Positions 27,501 to 39,778 of a DNA stretch of 64,000 nt are shown piece by piece (the stretch's first letter is position 1; each line of letters begins with the position of its first letter). The stretch is from Anomalospiza imberbis (lineage: Eukaryota; Chordata; Aves; Passeriformes; Viduidae). The translations under genes and the position numbers were made by a program. The notes below the pieces were generated by a model that was not told the DNA's origin, made no database searches, and worked only from the letters and a program-made list of their open reading frames with translations. The stretch covers positions 15,846,085 through 15,910,084 of the forward strand of contig NC_089691.1 in the NCBI RefSeq assembly GCF_031753505.1, in the 5' to 3' direction.

Positions 27501-30362
27501 TCCCTTCAGCGCACCTCTCACACAGCAGAGGAGCTCCTGGAGCCAGAGATGCTCAATTCTCATGCTGAATCCAGTGGAGCAGAAACACCAAGCCACGTGG
27601 CATGTGTTATGCAAAAAGCGCAAGACTCGTGTATTATTTAAAATGTTCGAGTCAGAGTTTGTGCTTAACAACACTGTAATCTTCACAACTATGCTGCTAC
27701 AACACCACTTCCCATCTTTGTTTCCTAAAAGCCTTTCCAACTGCATTAATACCTTGTTATCAATAACTGCTATCTCAGATCCTGCTAAATCACTGCTATC
27801 ACATTAAGAATACACTTACCTCATGCCCCCTGGGGCTACTGTATTAAAAAAATCTCTTCAGAAATCACCTCCTTCTGCACAAACAAAATATTATCTCAGA
27901 AGTGAATGGAGATGCAGTCCCAGTGATGCAATCATTATGCAATTAGTGTGATGTAACAGGAGGCTGCATAGAGAAAAGCATCTCCTTTCAGACCACAGAA
28001 GTACCAGCAGTGTCTGGGGCTCTCAGCACCAAACAGAAGACAACTAGGAGGACAATCAGGCAAAGCCTTGCTACACCTTACCTCCTTGCACAGTCTCTGG
28101 GCAATTTCACCCTGCACACCAAGGCAAGGGAGAGCACAGACCAGCCAGCCCCTCCACAGAAGACAATGGGCTTTGCTTTTCTAATCACAAGGGACTGACT
28201 GATAAACTGCATGAACAGCACAGTGCTGCCACTCTGGAGAGAGTGATGGCATTCAGACAGCCTGCAAGGGAAGAGGCTGCTTTTCCCAATTCCTCCCAAG
28301 CATGGCAGACGAGCACAGGTCAAAAAAAGTGTAGCATATACCATACCAAATTACCACTGAGAAGCTCATAACTACCCCCAGCAAACTGGCTGCAAGCAAT
28401 CGATGAGTCCCTGCAGAAAGAGTAGTGGTCAACAGCAATTTCTGTGCTTCATGGCAAGAGAGAAGTACAAATGTCTGCTGCTGGCCAGAGAGCTCCAAAG
28501 ACCCCGCTGGTATAGACTGGATGACATGACCACAGGTACCATCAAAAAAGGGTACCCAGAGCAAAGTCTGTGGTTCCCCTGTGTGCCCACTGCTGCCTTC
28601 CCACTGAAGAGGGAGAGGGAGCAGCTGTGACCTGTTCCCCAAGGGCCAGGGTCCCACCCCATAACATCAGGGCACTTTAACCACTCCCACTTCATCCCAG
28701 GAAAACACCCAGCTGCTCAGTGACTCCTGACTTTGCAGCTTTCTGAGGCTGCACTGCACAAAGGGCTTTCCTTTCTGCATAGCTTATCCTGACTATCCAG
28801 GTATTAAAAACAGAGTAACTTCCATGCTAATTCTAGCTTTCATCAGAAAATATGTCTTCCTGCAAAAGCTTAAATTACAGGTTTACTGTCTCCAAATATT
28901 AGAAAAGACGCAGAATTAAATCCTCCAGGATAAAAACCAGGTCTCATGCAGGAAAAAGATTGCTTGATGCAACAGGGCAATTTGCAGGGAGCAGCCTCTG
29001 GGTTCATAGTGTCAGCCAGAAAGATTCTAACGAGCAGAGATCACAAAGCAGGGCAGCTGCGATCAAACACTCTTTTCTGCCTCAGTGGGAAGCACAAACC
29101 AGGAGGGAAGAATCACACACATGCTCACGCAAAGCCACCCTGGTCCTTAGCAAAGCACAGGTCAGACAGACACAAGGCAGGAGCTGGTTTAAGTTAAAAA
29201 ATAAACCAAAACATGGCAGAACTGACACAGTTCTGACACATCACTGAAAACATTATGGTTTTGATTTTAAAGAATTCTTCCAACAGAGGATGGAGGCACA
29301 AAATCTGTGTAAACACAATTTATGAGGGCCACTGCAGTTTTTGCTCAGAAGACATATTACTCAGGGACATTTATTATCCTCTCCCCACTCTGTCACTAAG
29401 GTTTGAGATGAAGAAGAACAAATGCAAGATAACAAAGGCTCTTTACAGGAGTAAAAACAGATCAAACATAATTCACTGTGTCTTAAAAAGAATTGGAAAT
29501 GTCTAGACAGAAGACAGACAGAATTGGTCTCAAATGTATTCATTTCAATAAGAAGCTGAAGCCTTGAATTACAGGGAAAAGACTCTGCTCCTCCTCCAGA
29601 GACTTTCCACACCTTACTCCCTCCGTGACTCTGGCATCCTTTATCCCACCTGCGATATTTATATCCAATAGCAGGGGGCGGTAATCTGGGTCACCAGCAG
29701 TGTGGATAGCCACTGACAGCCCTCAGCAAGAGCTGCTGGAATCACAAGCAGCACTGCAGAGTCCTGGCTATGCAACTCTGGAGAACTGACCCTTCTAGGG
29801 TAGAAAGAGAGGAATGGGAAAGGTTTTCAAGTGCAAGCAGAGCTACCCTGAGGTCACGGGGCTTTGGGATGCTTTTTCCTTCCACCACAGGGATCAAAGA
29901 GCTCCCTCTGCTTAAGGAGAACCTGTATACCCTCACTGGGCAAGTCTGCATAAGCCACCTACCCTAGGGACTCCCAGAATACAACTACTGATATCACAGG
30001 CTGTAAGAACCTCTGTCATTTAGACTAGTGATGTGACACAGGAAGGGCAAACAAACCACAGGCAAACAGCCCACTTAACCACCTCAAAGACCTGCTCACC
30101 CAGATACAGAGCTGAGGAATAAAGTTATCCCATCTCAGCAATCCTATGGCATTGAGCAAGAAAATGAGCAAGAGAAGGAGGCCCACTTAGATAGCCAGAA
30201 CAAAACTGGCAGTGCAGAAGTCCCGCCATAAACCAACCCCCACTTTCTTAGTAGAAGTTCTCTCCAAAAGAGTCTGGTCAGGCACAAAGTTTCCAGTTCA
30301 TAACAGCAGTATTTCCCATTGGCTAGCCTTCCCCAGAAAACCCTCTTCCATTCCCACCTTAC

Positions 30363-30695
30363 CTGACATGCATTGTACAGTAGCTGATGCTCAAATTTCT
30401 TGATCCCCAGAATGTTCTGGAACATCTCATAGAGCTGCTCCTTGCTGAGAATGAGCTCTGAGGCAGCACTCGCTGTCATCCTGGCTTGTTGCTTCCGGGG
30501 ATCCTCCTCCCCACGGTAAATAGCATCAAACTTTGCCATCCAAGAGCTCAGGACTGTCTCCTTGCTGAGGCCATCAATTTCTGGCAGGCTGCGCACTCTC
30601 TTCTCAATGTGCTTCTTGAAGACCTCCCGGGAGTCGTTTGCTGAGCACCCTCCACTCTGCACCATCCTGGCAACGCGGTCGCTCTTCAGGAATAC
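30363..30695 (-). CDS. CADPS: CADPS (CAPS1) internal coding exon, probably exon 3 (111 codons)
   Basis: This is the strongest coding signal in the window: 333 bp, 111 codons, no stop, running from VFLKSDRVARM to HQLLYNACQ. On the minus strand the acceptor is an eight-T tract followed by gcag, and the donor after the final CAG is gtaaggtggg. Both borders are phase 0. Residues NDSREVFKKHIEKRV, DPRKQQARM and FQNILGIKKF follow CAPS1. As I recall it, CAPS2 differs at these places (a F for S after ND, N for H, and LC/P changes near the KQQ). The segment is highly charged and predicted helical, with no membrane span or signal peptide. It belongs to the N-terminal half of CAPS, upstream of the C2 and PH domains. 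The matching exon of CADPS2 has been reported as skippable and linked to dynactin-1 (p150Glued) binding. The open frame continues past both ends, but that extension (30144-30761) is intronic read-through. Confidence 0.97.
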
Positions 30696-33600
30696 CTGCA
30701 AAAAAAAGGGCGATTTCAAATGGTGCCAGTTAAAAAAAAAAATCCCCCTTAAGTACCACAAAAGGTGGTTTCACTGCTGGGAAGCTGCTTAATGACTGCC
30801 AGGACATTCTCCAGCTCCTCACTCAACTGCTACATGTTGTCAGAGGTTTCAGCTGTACTTTGGGAAGTGCAATGAAATCAGGTAAAGCTCTGCTTTGCCT
30901 CCACTACAGTGAAATATTTTGATGCAATTAGGACTTGTTGTGATGTTATGGTCACACCTCATCAGATACATAAATGCCCTTTGGGAAAGCAGGATTTTAT
31001 TTTGTTCCATCTGATATTTTAATAAGGAAGTTTTTTCACAACTATATTCACTTAACCAAGTTCTGCCCTGTTAGAGGGAGCAGAGTCATCTTACTGAAGC
31101 CAACATCATTGCACTGGATTCATTCTGGTAGCCAGGCCCCTGGGAAACCTCTGCAGGAACCAGGTTTACACCCTAATTCTACTATACCAGAGTGCAAGAC
31201 GGTTCAGCATGGCTTGAACTTTTGCAGACATGCGGCACATTGATAGCAGGAGAAAGGGAGGGAGAAGACATTTCATAAAGATGTTCTTCCCACTGCAAGA
31301 GCAGCAAAAGGGTCAAAACATGATAGACTCCCACAGACCACAGATGTCCTGAGAGCAACACAGAGCTGAAGGGTTAGAGAGTCAGAGGGATATTGTGTTG
31401 GCTCTCCTCTCCCAAGCCCTGAACACAGAAGAGCAAACAATATCCAGTAAGAAAACTGCTGTTTTATTAATAATGCTGAGAACTGATGAATACAGCAGCT
31501 TGGGAAGAAGCTGTGCCCTCACAGGGGTGTATCTGCCAGCTCTCAATAATTAAAGAGCTTGAGGATGACCTAAGGACGTGATAGATTTTTTATATACCAT
31601 TCAGCAACATGGTACTCCATGTTCCCAGATGCTTGATGGCACAGGCATCTGTTGGCAGTAGTAGTGGGTTTTGTCCAAGGACCAGACCAAAAATGATGCT
31701 GAGGAAGAGCAGGGCTTCTTCCTTCCAATATCACCATGGGAGCACCCACTCCCTGCAGACAAGACAGGCAGAATGCCACCAGCAACCTCTTCAGTCCGTG
31801 CTGAAACAACAGCAGCATCTGCTTCATTTCCTCATGGAGATGAAATATGAGTGGTTATGCCCCAGGTGTGTGCAGGTGCTTTCAAGTAATGGGTGAGAGC
31901 TATCAAGAGCCAAGCTCCTGATGCAGCCAAGGAAATTATGAGCACACTGACTGCAGGAAATGGTGGGAGGTCACAGTGACCAACCCCACTGCAACATCCT
32001 GGGCTCCCATGTCCCCTCATCCATGCCAGATGCCCAGGCCTGAGCCTGTGTGATAGAGCTAATGACTTCCTATACCTACCAGGGCTGTTGTTATCCATGG
32101 TCCTCACCTCCAGCATCCTGAGCAGTGGGATCTGGCTCCCCAGTTCCCTCAGCCCTGATTCTTCCTGCCTGGGTGTGGACCAGCAGCCAGTAGAGGAAAG
32201 GAAGGCTGCAGCTGGCAGGGAGGTGGCAGGCACAGGGGAGCATCAGTCGGAAACAAAGCAGCAGAAATCATGAAATAGGAAGATTTTAAAAAAGAAAAAA
32301 AGGCGTTCTGTCCTGTTTTCTTTAGAAAACACCAGGTGAATTGCCTGGCTGTAGGACTGCTTAGTAGGGTTGCCAGGAGCCAAGAACTGCCTAGAACAAA
32401 ATCCTAGCACGGGTGCACACACTGAATCTTGCAGAAGGGAACAGACCTCCAGGAGCTGGGTCAGGCATCTCCACACCCACAGATGAGCCCACCATGCCAC
32501 TGTGTCCCTGTCTGCCCACAGCAGAGTGGAAATGGGTCTAATGAAGCACTTCTATCATATGCACTGAAGTGACTGCTGCAAAATGTGCTGGTGACAGACA
32601 AAGCTTTACTCATTAGAAGTCAAAGGACCTGAGAAGAGCTCCCCTGCTGTGTGTTGGAGTATGCTGGGCCTGTCTGCACACACGGGTCTGCAGCATTCCT
32701 GCAGGCACAGCGCTGCTTTGCAGAGCAGCAGCAGATCACTCAATTTTTTAATTTGATAGCAGCCTGTGAACTAGCCTAAGACTGACAACCACATGCTTAC
32801 CCTGACAGCCAGAATTAACAGCAAAATGTGGCCATGCAAACACATTCAGGGCAACAGCAAATGCATTTCTGACCTACAGGGTCACCCTTATCTTTTTTTC
32901 TCTGCAAAAAACCAATAATTCCCAGGTAATGAACTTATCCTGCACCATTAATAAGTGGACCTTTTAGAAACATCAGCCATGTCCTACACAGAGATTACCA
33001 GTTTCAGCTGTGTGTTTTCCAAGCCATCTTGCAGATTTATAAATCAGGAAATGCTGATTTCTAGATAGCACCCAGCAGAAGGACAGTTAATTGAATAAAA
33101 CTGACATTTGCAGGAGCTGAGATAAACTGTGATTTACACAATGGATCAACCAAGGGGGGCACATCTCTGCAGAGAAGGAAGGGAGAACACTCTCAGCAGG
33201 GAACACTGCTCAGGCACTGAGGGGCAGAGGCTTTCTGTGGCAAGGCTTTGCCTTGTGCCACTGCAGCTGGTGTTGAGGAAGAGCCACAGAGGCAAGCTTC
33301 AGCTGCACAGAAGCTGAAAGCACATGGCCATCGACTAAAGGAGACCAACAGCTAAAAAGAAGAAAAAGAAAGTTGTGCTAAAGGACACAGAGTGATGCAT
33401 CACACTTTATGTGGCCTGTTTTAAGCAGGACAGAGCCAGTGGAGGGTTCACTTGAGAACATGGGCTTGTGTATATCTAGTGCTAATCTACTGCTCTTTTT
33501 CAGTTTGATAACTTGGGGCATTTATACAGCACAGGACTTCTGGAGCTGACAACACTCAGACAGAATGAAACAGGGATGTTTTGCCTGGTTTTAAGCAGAT

Positions 33601-34740
33601 TCCTTTTCCTGCCCAATAATCCTATCTGAACAGGTTATGCTGCTCTTGTATCCTAAAACATGGCTCACTCCATCTTGAAAACTTTCTTTGAGAGCACATG
33701 TTCAGTGAAGCTGTGATGATTCCTTGGAAGTTTATTTTCTGATAAAAGATGTAAACGACTCTCTGCTTCCTTCCTGTACAGAGAATGACGTAGCAGGAAC
33801 TACTAGGCTGGTTTAACAGTTAATCCAGAGATAATTTGTGCTTTCCTTACACAGAAGCAGCTGTTGTCATATCCTACAGAGTTAAAATTCTCTTCAGTTT
33901 TACTATCTGATTTTGGTCCCCTCTTAGATTGCACTTCCAGAGAAATATTTTATGTAGGCAATTCAAAATCTTCACCTTCTATGATAGAATAGCTCTAGGG
34001 AGAAAGAAGTGCTTTGCAGAAAGGCTACCAAAAAAATAAACACTTCTTATAGAAATTACAAGCACTGATTTCCTTCAAAATCAGAAATTATTTTCTTCTA
34101 AGCAGAGATATGAAAGGCAGCATTATGGGCTGCATACAAAGAGGTGCAAAAAGACAGATATGCATAATTATTCTTTTGCACGATTATGAACAATGTTTCA
34201 TGTTCTCTGGTATCATTTAGTTTTGTAGATGCACATCCTCCTCACTCCCCCTTTGCTTTGCAGCACTTGTCAGGCCAAAGGCAAAAGACAAGACTCTTGC
34301 TGAAAATCCCAAAGTCATTTGGACACACTGCAAAAGCTTCTGCAAGAACTGAATGTGCTGCTCAGATTTCTCTTGGTATTTTTCACAGGGAGCACATGAG
34401 ATTGATTTTACTGTTTTTGCCCTCGTCCCTGTTTTAGAATACACTGTTCAAAAATATCATGAAATTATTTTTCAGCTCAAAGGAAGGGCAGTCTTCCCCA
34501 TAATCAAGCTATAAGGAAATACCACAGCATAGGGGTTGCTATGGTTGTTCCATGGTTTACATTCAAACCTTGAATCTCCAAAACATTGTGATGTACCAGA
34601 CATCAGACAGAAGCCACTTTGCATTTGCCTTTGCTTCATACTGTGTGATAATGGACAAACCATTAACTCAGAATTCAACCCCATCTGTGAATAGGGATGA
34701 GGACACAGATTCGTAAGAGCATTGCATTGTTTCTCCTTAC
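30696..34740 (-). other. CADPS: CADPS intron of 4,045 bp between the 114-bp and 333-bp exons
   Basis: Bounded by the donor at 34739-34740 and the acceptor at 30696-30697 (minus strand). It contains a MIR-like relic at about 34636-34710, some 30 bp inside the donor. Otherwise I see no exon, RNA gene or recent repeat. Short open frames near 31609-32273 on both strands look like chance. Confidence 0.9.
34636..34710 (+). mobile_element. MIR-like relic next to the exon 2 donor
   Basis: The segment reads 'ctgtgtgataatggacaaac' then 'cattaact', and later 'ccatctgtgaatagggatga'. This resembles the 3' half of MIR (ctgtgtgaccttgggcaagtcacttaacc ... catctgtaaaatggggata) in the right order and spacing, with a small deletion in the middle. 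It ends about 30 bp from the CADPS donor at 34740. By-eye match only. Confidence 0.4.
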
Positions 34741-34854
34741 CTCATAGTAGCTCTGGACAGCATTTATAAATGCTTCATCTGCCACAATCTGGGTTTCTCC
34801 ATTGAGAAAGGCCTGGAAACGATCTTTGATTGTCTGGAGCTGCTGCTTACTTAT
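34741..34854 (-). CDS. CADPS: CADPS (CAPS1) internal coding exon, probably exon 2 (38 codons)
   Basis: CAPS1 is a cytosolic and peripheral-membrane priming factor for dense-core vesicle exocytosis in neurons and endocrine cells. This exon encodes the stretch beginning ISKQQLQ and ending INAVQSYYE, just after the variable, low-complexity N-terminal region and well before the C2 domain. On the minus strand it is preceded by a pyrimidine-rich acceptor ending in ttacag (34855-34860). It is followed by the donor gtaaggag, which reads through 34740 downwards. Its 114 bp make exactly 38 codons, and both borders are phase 0. It joins in frame to the 333-bp exon at 30363-30695. The exon number is from memory of the mammalian gene, where one large first exon precedes it. 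The very similar paralogue CADPS2 is the main alternative for this exon alone; the next exon decides for CADPS. Confidence 0.94.
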
Positions 34855-37800
34855 CTGTAAAGCAAGCCAAAAGAAGAAAATTTGTCAAAAAAGGTTTATG
34901 TACGAGGGGAAAACCCCAGTAATTGATCTGCAATATCTTATTGGGGTGCTTATAACGTGCATTTTTGCTCTTCTTTGGGGCCAGCAGCAATAGTTGAGGA
35001 ACCAGCTGCACATGGGTACACGCACACACGCACGCTGAAGCCTGGCGAGTTCATTTAGGCATCACAAACACCTGAAGTCACCCTGAACATCATTTCTACA
35101 CAACTCTGCCACCACAAAATGCACACAATACTTTTACTGCTTCAAGTATACTCAATTCAAAAGCAAGCTGCTGTGTGAGCACTTGGAAGAATCTGTTTTG
35201 GTTCAACCCCTTCCCACTCAGCCTCTCTTCCCCTTTAGAAGCTGAAGTTTCATACCAAATGGAAAGCCTTGCAAGCTAGCTGTTGGTTTTTGTTTGGGTA
35301 CATCAGTCAGAATCAGTGGTGAAATAATTTATTGTTGAAATCCTGTGAGAGCAAACCTGTTCTCCTTTTCCTAGCAAGGACTTTCTCTGCTGTCTTTTTG
35401 CTGCTTAACACTTCATGTCCAGCATACAGCCGGTATAACTTACAAGACAATTCTAATTCTGATACAGTGACATCAATAGAAAGTTTACAAGGGTTTATTC
35501 CAGCCTTGTAATAGAACACGCCATTATTTTTCCAATTTATCTGACAGTTTAAAACCAGACATAGCTAAAAACCCACCTCTTCAGCTTACAATGCAGACAA
35601 AGTCACAGCAGGCACATAAATCATGTATCAGTAATGCTGGAGACATCTGTAGATATAGACAACACTCATGCTGAAAAACTGCAGGGATTGAAATATAGCT
35701 GGGACTGGTTTACCATGGGGTTACCTCACGTTCAAGGATAAGAATTAATTTCAACAGGAGGAAGCAAACAATATGTGTATATTGCAACTTCAAACTCAAA
35801 GGGAAAGGAGAGCAGTAAGAATTAGGACAGGTATTTATTAGTGACCAAAAAGTCTAGAGAAGTGTCTTTTTCCCTCATTCCTTCATCCCTAATGGGCTGG
35901 AAGAAACCAGCCCATTAGAATGGAAAAGAATGATAAAATTAATGGTTCTAAGTGTCTAAATGGCTTTGAATAAAGTATAAAAAAACTGCAGAGATTCAAA
36001 CAACTAGAGCATAATGACACCTGGTAAACACCACTGGTGATAAAAAGCAGGAGAGGGACCACTTGGAAAATGCAGTGATAAATATCACTGGAGCTACAAT
36101 CATGATCTGCTACATGGGGTGTTTGGGGACTGCAGTAGTGAACATCATGAACACTGGTAATTAATGCCTCAACACCACGCTGAGGGGGGTTAGTGAGCAA
36201 TAGCAATTTGATGTGATAATTTGGGATTATCCTACTGCTAATGGAGAAGTGTTCATCAAACAAAGTGAGACTCACTATGCTCTGCTTTAGAAAATGTGGA
36301 ACAGCCTTCACCACCTTGTGGGTGCTGCAGAGGTGGGCCACTCCCACCCCCAAAACACCAGCCCAGACTTCACAGGGTCTGACATGTGCAACAAAGCCCA
36401 GCATCACAGGGCTGGAGTAAGGACCACCCCTTAACTTGACCCACCTCAGCCTTGAGCCATGAGCCCAGAGGAAAAGCACTGCCAAAAGCTTATAGCTTTT
36501 AGGATGGCAGACTCTTCAGACCAAAAATTAGATCCTATCTGGCATGTCAGGCACCTAAACCCCTTTGGGGTGTTTGCCAACAGCACCCTAGAAATCAGGA
36601 ACCCTTGGGCAACAAGCACAACATCCAATGTTAAACAGGCTCCAAACCTATCTAAGCTGATGGAATTGAAAACTGGGTCAATGATAAGAGAAGCCAGAGA
36701 CAATGCAGTGATCGAAAACATCTGTGGGAAGGTGCCAGGTCTGTTTTTATTAATCATTTAATTGTCTCAAAGAAGCAAAAGGCAAGATGTTAATTAAATG
36801 TATTGACGGTTTTTTATTAGCAAGCATTGTGAATGTCAGAAAGAAATTACAGGGCAACAGATGCTATAAAAAGCCAAAGAAAGAAAACAGAAAAACTACA
36901 GGTAACCTTGAAGTCAGAGGGCTGAGGCACACTGAAAGACATACTAAGAGCACAGATGCTCTCAGCCAAGAGGCTTTTCATTTGGGATTTTAACAACATG
37001 CATGGCATATTTATTACATTTTTGTGTTCAGGTTATTTCTTAGGACACCCTCCAAAAGCCCTTGCTTGTTCAATTCCTATAATGCCATCTAGCAGCAGTA
37101 TTTTATCCTCCTTCCTCAGTACTGAATGGGCTAGCTTCTGAACGAATGATGCTCCTTGAAATTCCTAGAAATTCCCAATACGCAGCTCACACACAAGCTC
37201 CTGGGGGCTGTGGAAATGAATCATCGGATTTGTCTCTACGAGAATGTCAGTTGCCTCCTCCTCAGCCAAGTTATATGCCAGCATTTTGCCCATCCAGGGA
37301 AAAGGAGATCCTCTGTGATCACACCTGGCTGCAGCACAGCACAGTCCTCAGCTAACAGGACCCTCAGCCTGACACCCCCACCAGGCCAGGAGACAGCACG
37401 GGGTATTGATCCATGTCTGTGCCACTGTTAGAGATGTTATCAAGGAAACTGTCGATCTGAGACACAATTTAACTGTTCTCATATTAAACTGAGCTTTGCA
37501 GCACAGCAGCAAACACCTGGTGCAGAAAGCCACACCACAAGGGAGCAGAGGAGACCAGACCTGCAGGTCAACCAAATGTGCCCAACACGCTTCACCTCCT
37601 ATTTCATGCCTCCTTCTGTCCCCATCAGGCCCCACAGGCATTGCTGCCAAATCCCAGAAGCACTTCTAGGGCAGCTGGGAGGCTGCACCTCCCAGCAAAG
37701 GCTGGAGCAAGGCAGAGGGGCAGTCTCAGCACTAGAATCACTCTCCAGAGCCTTGAAGCAGTGCCAAGTGATGCCACTAACTCAGCCACAGGCTTAAAAG

Positions 37801-39703
37801 AGCACGTACCCTGAACACTCAACTGAAAGCTTAAGTGCTTTAAAGGCAGGGGTGTTATTTTATCTCCTGTAATTAGAGGCACCAGTGATAAGCTAGAAAT
37901 CCACATAAAGCAAGCCAACAGCTTCTGCAGATCCAGTAAGGCCACTCAGTTACCTTCCATAGGGTGCTCACAAATGGCAGAGAACAGCAGAATTACTGTC
38001 ACTTGGAAGGACATCAGTGCAACATCACAGCCTTGGCACCAGCTGTGGCAGGAGGTGAAACCCTGTTAGGCTGCAAGCTCAGCAGGGGTGTGGATGTTGG
38101 GGGCACAGCCTCGCTGCCTCCCATGCAAATAAATCCAAGTGCAGAACTGGGAGTAAGCAGGAAAACTGGTGGATTGAAGAGATTTATTCTGTTTAGCTTC
38201 CATCACTTTTCCAAATGTCTCTGATGTCCCCTACAACTGCTTCCCACGTGCGAGCCATTAAAAAACAAACAATCATTTCTGCATTCCAGAGGGATCACGG
38301 AACACAGCACTCTGGACCCAAGAGAACTCTCCCAGGTTAATACTGTGATGTGCTTATGAAGCAGAGAGTTTCCTGGACCTTTACTTGTCTAAAGCATGGG
38401 AGAATTTAAGTTGCCAGATACACACAGGCATATTAAAAATTGTAATCAACTGAGGCAGTGAACTCCTGGCACAGGTACCAGACATGGCACCCATGGAGCT
38501 TTTGGGCTGGCATCCTTTGTGGATTGCATGGATTTTTATAAGCTTGGCAGATGTCTTTCCCATAAGAGACTACATTATGGGAAGAGCTCACCAGTGACTA
38601 GACATGGGCCCCAAAAAATTCCTACCTTCTTGGTCTAATTTGTTAAGAAAAACCACATGCCCAGCACAATCTAGGAACCTCCCAGTTTGAACAAAAGACC
38701 CACCAGCCACAAGCAAATCACAGAGGTAACCAAATGAATTTGTTTGATGCAGATCCCAGCAAACAGCACATCAGCATCTTTGAAACAAACATGCACCAGC
38801 AGCTTTCTTGCTCTGTGTTATTTTTGCACATACTCAGTCTGACTCAGAGCCAAATGCAAACCTGAATGCAGGGAGCCATGGCACCTTCTCCAAAGTGTTC
38901 CAGCCAGTGAACAGCTGGCACCATCTCTGCACATCGTCTCCAGCCCCCTTCGCCTACACCAGGGAAGCACAAGCACTGCAAAGAGGAGCTGTTTGCCACA
39001 GAAAACTTTCTCTGAAAAGAGTTATACACAGCAATGTGCCTCACTAAGCCATCTCTCTCCAGAATGCTTTGCTGAGTCTGAGCATGCAGGAATAAGTACA
39101 GCACCAAAATGGGCCCAGAGAGGCTGTAGCATCTCCAGCCTTGCAAATTTCCACAGCCTGACTGCATGAAAATTATCTGGTTTGGGAGGGAGCCCTGCTT
39201 TGAACAGGGAAATCGGGCCAGAGACCTCTAGAACTCTCCTGCAACCTACATTATGCTACAGCAGTACCATAACTAACAGAATATTTGGGAGGAAGGGCTA
39301 TCCTAAGTTGTAGATTGCTGAATCTGTCAGTAAGTAGCATGTTGCAGCAAGGCACGTTCACACCTGTACAGATACTCAAACGTGCTAATAAAGCCCTGTC
39401 CATCAGTGTGATGGCTGCTGAAATCAATCAGATTTGAGCTGTGTAGAAGGATATTTCCAAGTGAAAGGCACCCTGTAGCTGAGAAGTGACCCCCTTCACT
39501 GCCACACTTGAACACCTCTGATCAAGGACTGAATGTTTCAGTGCACTGATGCCTCACAGAGCCCTTGCACACTGCACATCCCACTGAGGGGTCTTTCCTG
39601 CAGGCAGGACATGAGGATGCATCACAGCACTGCACACTGCTCCCTAATGGCTCAGCCCATCAGCATCACCCCTGTCCCAAAGGCATTGTTTCAACTGAGG
39701 ACT

Positions 39704-39778
39704 ACAGGTAATTCCCAGGGGAAAAACTGCAGGTAATTCCCAGGGGAAAAACTGCAGGTAATTCCCAGGAGAAGCACC
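39704..39778. repeat. 25-bp tandem repeat, three copies
   Basis: The unit caggtaattcccagg plus ggaaaaactg repeats with an exact 25-bp period (starts at 39705, 39730 and 39755). The first two copies are nearly identical and the third differs near its end (ggagaag). Each unit contains the near-palindrome attcccaggggaaa. Confidence 0.95.

Larger units (their letters stand above)
3696..30362 (-). other. CADPS: CADPS intron of 26,667 bp between the 333-bp and 81-bp exons
   Basis: Bounded by the donor at 30361-30362 and the acceptor at 3696-3697 (minus strand). Contents I can name are a (CAAA)n stretch at about 4949-4971, a 17-bp direct repeat near 9069 and 9226, an A17G12 tract at 16620-16648 and a 58-bp direct duplication at 18098-18200. 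There is also a CR1 LINE fragment at 18751-19045, plus A+T-rich blocks with candidate regulatory character near 11280-11400, 12680-12930, 23170-23480 and 24380-24570. Longer open frames (for example 19879-20508, plus strand, 209 codons) show no recognisable domain, no splice context and no codon bias, so I leave them out. The rest is ordinary intronic DNA. Confidence 0.88.

Noticed and set aside
28015..28040. Possible RE1/NRSF silencer site (ctcagcaccaaacagaag)
   Set aside because: The left half fits, but the right half-site (GGACAG at fixed spacing) does not. Not a credible RE1.
30144..30761. 205-codon minus frame taken as one gene
   Set aside because: Only 30363-30695 is coding. The rest is read-through into introns past clear gt and ag splice sites.
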